Shown piece after piece: positions 59,354-64,000 of a stretch of DNA of 64,000 nucleotides. A program made the translations under genes and the position numbers. The notes below the pieces were generated by a model that made no database searches, was not told the DNA's origin, and saw nothing but the letters and a program-made list of their open reading frames with translations. The stretch is from an uncultured Lachnospiraceae bacterium (GTDB lineage: Bacteria; Bacillota; Clostridia; Lachnospirales; Lachnospiraceae): the NCBI GenBank assembly GCA_934317005.1, contig CAKREB010000005.1, forward strand, positions 1 to 64,000, in the 5' to 3' direction. The first letter of the stretch is position 1. Each line of letters opens with the position of its first letter.

Positions 59354-60277
59354 ATGGATACAAATATTTTACTGGAAAGCGGAACCAATGAATTAGAGAT
59401 TCTGGAATTCATGGTAAGCGGAAACTATTATGGAATTAATGTGGCAAAGATCAGGGAGATTCTTACATACAATACATTGACCCCGATTCCAAATGCACAC
59501 CCGAATGTAGAGGGAGCTTTCAGCACAAGAGGGGAAACGATTTCTATCATCAATCTGGCAAAGAGTCTTGGCATGGAAGAGAGCACGGATGTTAAGAAGG
59601 ATATGTTTCTGATCACGAACTTTAACGGTATCAATACCGGATTTCATGTACATGGTGTTGTCGGAATCCACCGTGTAAACTGGTCTGCCATCATCAAGCC
59701 GGACAGCATGATCAACAGTGCAAGCTCCAGCGTGGCAACAGGAATCGTCAATTTAGACGGTAAGCTTGTGATCTTATTGGATTTTGAAAAGATTGTTGCT
59801 GAGATTTCACCGGAGGTTGGTATCCGTTTATCGGATGTAGAAAAGCTTGGCAAGAGAAAGACTTGTGCTGCACCGATTCTTTATGCAGAGGATTCCCAGC
59901 TTTTGAGCACGATGATCTTTGATGGACTGACAAAGGCAGGATATGTCAACCTTATCCCGACAAACAATGGTTTGGAATTGTGGGAGATCCTGCAGAAATA
60001 TAAAGAAGAAGGCGATGTGGCTAAGAAGGTTTCCTGCGTGGTCACAGATATTGAGATGCCGCAGATGGATGGCCATCGTCTGCTTCGCCTGATCCGTTCG
60101 GATCCACAGTTAAAGGAAATTCCGGTTATCATCTTCTCATCCCTGATCAACGAGGAGATGCAGCGCAAGGGTGAGCGTCTTGGTGCGAGTGCACAGCTTT
60201 CTAAAAATGAATTTGGTAAGTTTATCGAAACACTGGATGAGCTGATCTTAGACAAGGAAGACAAACCTAACATTTAG
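59354..60277 (+). CDS. cheV: Chemotaxis protein CheV (CheW-receiver fusion)
   Basis: A 307-residue coupling protein that links chemoreceptors to CheA and tunes adaptation. The CheW domain covers about 1-165 (EFMVSGNYYGINVAKIREIL, AFSTRGETISIINLAKSL). The receiver domain spans about 178-300 with the phospho-aspartate in VVTDIEMPQMDGHRLL and the conserved lysine in AQLSKNEF. The ATG at 59354 with GGAGGAG three bases upstream is used. Like cheY it is a single unit with its own promoter and terminator. CheA and other chemotaxis genes are not in the window. Confidence 0.95.
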   Translation: MDTNILLESGTNELEILEFMVSGNYYGINVAKIREILTYNTLTPIPNAHPNVEGAFSTRGETISIINLAKSLGMEESTDVKKDMFLITNFNGINTGFHVHGVVGIHRVNWSAIIKPDSMINSASSSVATGIVNLDGKLVILLDFEKIVAEISPEVGIRLSDVEKLGKRKTCAAPILYAEDSQLLSTMIFDGLTKAGYVNLIPTNNGLELWEILQKYKEEGDVAKKVSCVVTDIEMPQMDGHRLLRLIRSDPQLKEIPVIIFSSLINEEMQRKGERLGASAQLSKNEFGKFIETLDELILDKEDKPNI

Positions 60278-60302
60278 AAGCATATAGCAAAAGAATATAG
60301 CA

Positions 60303-60462
60303 GGAGAGTATATAGCAATCATATACTCTCCTTTTTAGTGGGATAGAAAAATGCTCGTATAGTAACGAGATGCCGACAAGAATCACGAAGTGATTCTTGT
60401 TGAGAGAATGCGCTGGCATTCTCTCTTTTTTAGTGGGATAGAAAAATGCTCGTACAGTAACG
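60303..60462 (+). repeat. Compound hairpin element, copy 5 (terminator of cheV)
   Basis: GGAGAGTATA/TATACTCTCC plus Ts (60303-60336) ends cheV. The spacer GGGATAGAAAAATGCTCGTA follows, then ACAAGAATCAC/GTGATTCTTGT (60376-60400, loop GAA), then GAGAGAATGC/GCATTCTCTC plus seven Ts (60402-60432). The spacer is then repeated almost identically (about 60433-60462), as if a further unit had begun. This is the most complete copy. Confidence 0.85.
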
Positions 60463-60494
60463 GTAAACAGGCTGCAGTGTTATGGCTCTGTTTA

Positions 60495-61463
60495 TCAGCC
60501 GGTAAGCAGTCTGTCACATTGAATCAGTCCCCAGCCTTGTCTGGCATGAGAAAAACCGAGGTTTAAGGCAGTGTTTCTTAGGCGGAACTTGATATCCTTG
60601 TTGGTAAGGGTTGGCTCTTTTTCCAAGAGAAGGGCTGCGCATCCGCTGACGATGGGAGTGGACATGGATGTGCCGGTACGGGCAAGATAGCTGGCACCAT
60701 TATAAAATTCGGGAGTATCCCTGTGCAGTGTCGGGAGAATTTGTGAAAATGGAGAAGGGCGGTTTGGGTCTCTCATAGGGTAGCAGCTTACGATATTAGA
60801 GCCGGGGGCTATGATATCGGGTTTTTTGACGCAATTTCTGGTGGGGCCTCTTCCAGAGTAATCTTTCTTCGTTGTAGTGGTGATCTGGTCAGAAGAACCA
60901 ACAGTGATGATCTTGCGGCTGTTTCCGGGTGCACCGATCGTATAGGGGGCAGGACCGTGGTTGCCTGCCGCGGTAAACACGGTAAGACCGGCTGTCCAAA
61001 GCTGATTGACACCGGCTACGAGTGGTGAGGTTTCATCAAAGTTTTTGCCGCGGGAACTGCCGACAGAGATATTGACGATGCGGATATCGTATTCGCGGTG
61101 ATGCTTTAAAAGCCAGGAGATTCCGGCAAGCACATTTTCCGTATTTCCTTCTCCCTCACGGTTTAGTACCTTGATGACGACATAGTGGCATCCGGGAGCG
61201 ATTCCCTGAAACATGCCGTTGCAGCTTTTTCCGCTTCCGGCAAGAATCCCGGCGATGTGCGTTCCGTGTCCATTGTCATCATAGTAGCTTTTTTTGCCGT
61301 ATATGGTATCTATAAATGCAACTAATCCCCCAGAGGAATTAGCAGAAAACAAATCCGGGTGATATCCGATGCCGGTATCAAAGATGGCTACACCGATTCC
61401 TTTTCCAGTCAGGTGTCTTTGTCGGGCGTAATTGAGATGAATGATCTGGGCTGCTCGATTCAT
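60495..61463 (-). CDS. Subtilisin-like serine protease (S8), intracellular type
   Basis: A 322-residue S8 peptidase with a complete catalytic triad: Asp29 (AIFDTGIG), His66 (NGHGTHIAG), Ser266 (GTSMSTPIVSG), and oxyanion Asn168 (AAGNHG). There is no signal peptide, and only about 20 residues precede the catalytic domain, as in Bacillus intracellular serine proteases, which act on cytosolic proteins in stationary phase. I start at the ATG for MNRAAQIIHL (GGGGAAA upstream); a longer frame to 61571 runs over the promoter region of the next gene. Confidence 0.92.
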   Translation of the reverse strand: MNRAAQIIHLNYARQRHLTGKGIGVAIFDTGIGYHPDLFSANSSGGLVAFIDTIYGKKSYYDDNGHGTHIAGILAGSGKSCNGMFQGIAPGCHYVVIKVLNREGEGNTENVLAGISWLLKHHREYDIRIVNISVGSSRGKNFDETSPLVAGVNQLWTAGLTVFTAAGNHGPAPYTIGAPGNSRKIITVGSSDQITTTTKKDYSGRGPTRNCVKKPDIIAPGSNIVSCYPMRDPNRPSPFSQILPTLHRDTPEFYNGASYLARTGTSMSTPIVSGCAALLLEKEPTLTNKDIKFRLRNTALNLGFSHARQGWGLIQCDRLLTG

Positions 61464-61667
61464 AGAAATTTCCCCAAAAGATAGGTTATGATAAGTATAT
61501 GGTGTGAGTGAGAATTTTGTGACTTTATGTGAAAGATATGTTATACTAAAATGATGTGATGCAAGGGTCAAAAGCAGATCGGCAATGGAGCAATCTGCAG
61601 CATCAATTCAAGGCTTGCAGACTATAGAAGGAATGTATGAATAGTGTGCACAGAAATGAGGAATAAA

Positions 61668-62801
61668 ATGAAAGAAGTAGGCTATCTGATATTTGCGTTT
61701 TTTTTCGCAGTGGGAAGAATCTTTCCGGTAAAAAGAGGAAAGATAGTTTTATTTAATGGACATAATCATGGGTTGAATGGCAATCTGGAAGAGATAAAGA
61801 AGGCAATGGAACAGCAGGAAGGCAGTGAGAAGAGATATACTTTTCTTTTGTATGCAAAGAGAGATCTCTTTTGTGATCATGGAATCTTTGGAAAATGCAT
61901 GGATGCGTTCCGCTTTTTCGTGCAGTGGCCGGTACAGATGGCAACGGCAGAAAAGATTTTTCTAAATGACAATTTCATGCCACTTGGCTATTGTAAGCCG
62001 GCAAAGGGCACACAGGTCATACAGCTGTGGCATGGAGCAGGAGCTTTTAAAAAGTTTGGGCTGTCTACCGAGAAGGACGAAAACGTCAGAAAGCAGGTGG
62101 TACGTGCTAACCGCAGACTGACACATCTTTTTGTGACATCGGAGCAGGTTGTTCCCTATTATCAGGAAGCCTTTGGTGTCCCGGAGAAAAAAATATATGC
62201 AGCAGGCATTCCGGTAACAGACCTTTATTTTCAAAAAGAGCAAAAGGCGCAGAGTCAGAAAAGATTTTATAAAAAATTTCCGGAGCTTGCAGGAAAAAAA
62301 CTGTTGCTTTATACACCTACTTTTCGGAACACAGCAGAGGAAAACAGTGCAATCTTAGAACACTTTTCTGTGGAGCGGATTCATGAAGTGTTGGGTGATG
62401 AGTGGGTGATATTGATCAGGATGCATCCGAAATTCCCTTCGGAGCATATCGTGCAGAATAGTTTCTGCTATAACATGACAGACTATAGTCAGATCATAGA
62501 TCTGTATTTTGTTTCGGATATGTTAATTACAGATTATTCATCTACAGTAGTAGAATATTCGCTTCTGGATAAACCAATCCTTTTGTATGCATATGATCTA
62601 GAGCAATACGACAGAGGCTTTTACCGCGATTATGAAACAACGGTTCCGGGTAACGTGGCGCATAATGAGCAGGAATTGCTTGCACTTCTAAAAAATGACG
62701 GGAAAAAGGACGTAAAAAGACAAAGTTTTGTCAAATTACAGTACGATTATAGAGATGGTGATTCTGCAAAACGCATTTTAGCTGTTTTAGATCAAAAATA
62801 G
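61668..62801 (+). CDS. CDP-glycerol glycerophosphotransferase family protein (TagB/TagF-like)
   Basis: A 377-residue enzyme of the CDP-glycerol:poly(glycerophosphate) family that builds teichoic-acid-like polymers at the cytoplasmic membrane face. It has an N-terminal hydrophobic segment (about 5-22), IQLWHGAGAFKKFG with the catalytic histidine, RMHPKFP with the second histidine, and DYSSTVVEYSLLDKPILLYA that binds the donor phosphate. The ATG at 61668 with GAGG six bases upstream is preferred. It may feed the LCP ligase encoded at 19977. Confidence 0.92.
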   Translation: MKEVGYLIFAFFFAVGRIFPVKRGKIVLFNGHNHGLNGNLEEIKKAMEQQEGSEKRYTFLLYAKRDLFCDHGIFGKCMDAFRFFVQWPVQMATAEKIFLNDNFMPLGYCKPAKGTQVIQLWHGAGAFKKFGLSTEKDENVRKQVVRANRRLTHLFVTSEQVVPYYQEAFGVPEKKIYAAGIPVTDLYFQKEQKAQSQKRFYKKFPELAGKKLLLYTPTFRNTAEENSAILEHFSVERIHEVLGDEWVILIRMHPKFPSEHIVQNSFCYNMTDYSQIIDLYFVSDMLITDYSSTVVEYSLLDKPILLYAYDLEQYDRGFYRDYETTVPGNVAHNEQELLALLKNDGKKDVKRQSFVKLQYDYRDGDSAKRILAVLDQK

Positions 62802-62850
62802 TATAATGCAAGCTGCTTTTGAACCCAATATCATAGTATGGAGGATTAGA

Positions 62851-64000
62851 ATGTTTTTTACAAGTGGGAAGAAAAGAATAATAACCGGTGTACTGTTGGC
62901 GGCGTTATGCTTAGGGGAGTGTGGACAGGTTTCGCCAACGCTGACTTCCGTAAAGACTGCGCAGGCAGAGTCTGGCTATACGGATGTATCAGGGATTCCA
63001 CTCATACCGGGGGCGCAGTGGGCAACAAATTCTCTTGTGATCAATGAGATGGATGTGACAGCGAATACGACAACCTCTGTGACATTGACATGGAAGTGTG
63101 ATACGTTAACAAATGGTCTGTATTATGTGTATCGTTACAATGAAGATGCACAGGCATATGAATTTGTGGCAAGTACGGCAGATACGACATATGAATGTGC
63201 TAACTTAAATTCGGCTAAGAAATATTATTATACGGTTTGCGCATATGATGAGGAAAATCAGTTACAGGGAGAGTTTTCGTATCCGGTGGAAGCGTATACC
63301 AAGCCAAAGAAGGTGTATAATTTTTCCTTTGTCGAAAATAAAGCAACTGCTATTTCCATGAAGTGGGATGAGGTGTTACGTGCAGAAGGCTATGCCATCT
63401 ATCGGGCAGATACCGATGGTGCATACCGGAGGGTAGCGACAACAGAGGCCACAGCCTATACGGATAAGGGACTTACAGCAGGAAAGACATATCGCTATAA
63501 GGTCTGTGCTTATGCGTATGAGGAGGATAACTGCGGGAAGTATTCGGATGCTGCGAAGATGACCACTCTTCCGGCTAAGCCGATGATCAAGGTTAAGGGC
63601 GGCAATGGAAAGGCACGCGTAAAGTGGAACGCGATCAGCGGTGCGAGCGGATATTATCTGTATTGGTATGATGGGACAAAGTATCAGTATCTGACAACGT
63701 TAGAGGGGAAAAACAGTACCGAGTATCTTCATAAGGGCTTAAAAAATGGAGAATATACAAAATATAAGGTAGAGGCATATCGTACCTTATACGAAGTGGC
63801 TTATAAGGGAGCAGCATCGGATGGAAAGACGGTATTGGTTAAAAATGCAGGAGCTACCGTTACTTCTCCGAAGCTGTTTAAAAATAAATCACGGTTTAAA
63901 AAGTCCAGCGCATATAAAGAATGTAAAACATTTCAGAAAAAAGTAAATTATGAAAAAAGCTATGTGATACCGGGACTTTCCGGCACGGATGTGGATGGGT
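62851..64000 (+). CDS. Secreted fibronectin type III protein, 3' end beyond window
   Basis: An open frame of 383 codons from ATG (GGAGG six bases upstream) to the window end. It has a signal peptide (SGKKRIITGVLLAALCLGECG), then three fibronectin type III-like domains (about 60-150, 155-245, 245-330) with repeated T-L-T/M-K-W and Y-x-Y-x-V patterns (VTLTWKCD, ISMKWDEV, ARVKWNAISG). A basic linker follows, and then the beginning of another domain (SYVIPGLSGTDVDG). It is probably a cell-surface or exported protein; the C-terminal function lies outside the window. Confidence 0.88.
   Translation, partial: MFFTSGKKRIITGVLLAALCLGECGQVSPTLTSVKTAQAESGYTDVSGIPLIPGAQWATNSLVINEMDVTANTTTSVTLTWKCDTLTNGLYYVYRYNEDAQAYEFVASTADTTYECANLNSAKKYYYTVCAYDEENQLQGEFSYPVEAYTKPKKVYNFSFVENKATAISMKWDEVLRAEGYAIYRADTDGAYRRVATTEATAYTDKGLTAGKTYRYKVCAYAYEEDNCGKYSDAAKMTTLPAKPMIKVKGGNGKARVKWNAISGASGYYLYWYDGTKYQYLTTLEGKNSTEYLHKGLKNGEYTKYKVEAYRTLYEVAYKGAASDGKTVLVKNAGATVTSPKLFKNKSRFKKSSAYKECKTFQKKVNYEKSYVIPGLSGTDVDG

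Overview
The window looks like a chromosomal segment of a Clostridia-class Firmicute, most likely a motile, spore-forming Lachnospiraceae (Roseburia/Agathobacter-like). The clues are purine-rich Shine-Dalgarno sites, frequent TTG and GTG starts, a T-box leader, an Asp23-DAK2-recG block, a GerW/DUF2953 sporulation pair, CheV and CheY, and an Rpn-family nuclease. The species is not certain. No rRNA, tRNA or CRISPR array was recognised.

Layout. 1-690: the 3' part of an IS605-type tnpB and the right end of its element, 22 bases upstream of a small redox-protein gene. 700-6100: a Gfo/Idh/MocA oxidoreductase, a voltage-gated-type K+ channel, a relic of an Rpn nuclease gene, an aldo/keto reductase and an ECF sigma factor with a membrane partner. 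6200-7650: a decayed accessory patch with a frameshifted chemoreceptor fragment, a small secreted-type protein and a 47-residue membrane peptide. 7720-10300: a consensus promoter and T-box leader, aspS and trxA. 10500-14580: a heterodimeric ABC exporter and a convergent DtxR-type regulator. 14880-22630: an FtsA-like protein, YycJ hydrolase, ACT protein, UPF0210 protein, LCP cell-wall ligase and class I aminotransferase, with two large structured intergenic elements. 22850-31600: a split chromate-type transporter, a CPBP protease with a repeat tail, a CgeB-like glycosyltransferase, a 1408-residue activase/dehydratase protein and a LysM protein.

31800-39270 reads as one transcription direction: a rhomboid-like pseudoprotease, a double GT-C glycosyltransferase, two unknown proteins, and DUF2953 followed by GerW/YtfJ. 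39400-54300 is mostly housekeeping: rpmB, Asp23, a FakA-like kinase, recG, a CbbX/SpoVK-type AAA+ ATPase, rsmD, coaD, a coiled-coil protein, zapA, a U32 peptidase, and a SEDS (RodA/FtsW) polymerase with its penicillin-binding partner. 54400-64000 holds a Nudix hydrolase, CheY, long-form HPF, an intact Rpn nuclease, a 1.3 kb repeat-rich non-coding gap, CheV, an intracellular-type subtilase, a CDP-glycerol glycerophosphotransferase and the start of a secreted fibronectin-III protein.

The least expected content is between genes. A dispersed family of compound hairpins occurs at 4659-4786, 42159-42280, 48755-48785, 55630-55690 and 60303-60462. Its stem arms differ between copies but still pair, and a spacer containing TGCTCGTAYAGTA recurs. 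There are also a 167-base near-palindrome (19786-19952), a 199-base element bounded by 10-base inverted repeats (21103-21301), and a dispersed TGTCAAAAG motif. Two coding genes carry in-frame tandem duplications (tnpB 27 bp, U32 peptidase 51 bp). I found no clear undescribed defence system. The strongest leads for something new are the hairpin family and the 31.8-39.3 kb membrane/envelope operon.
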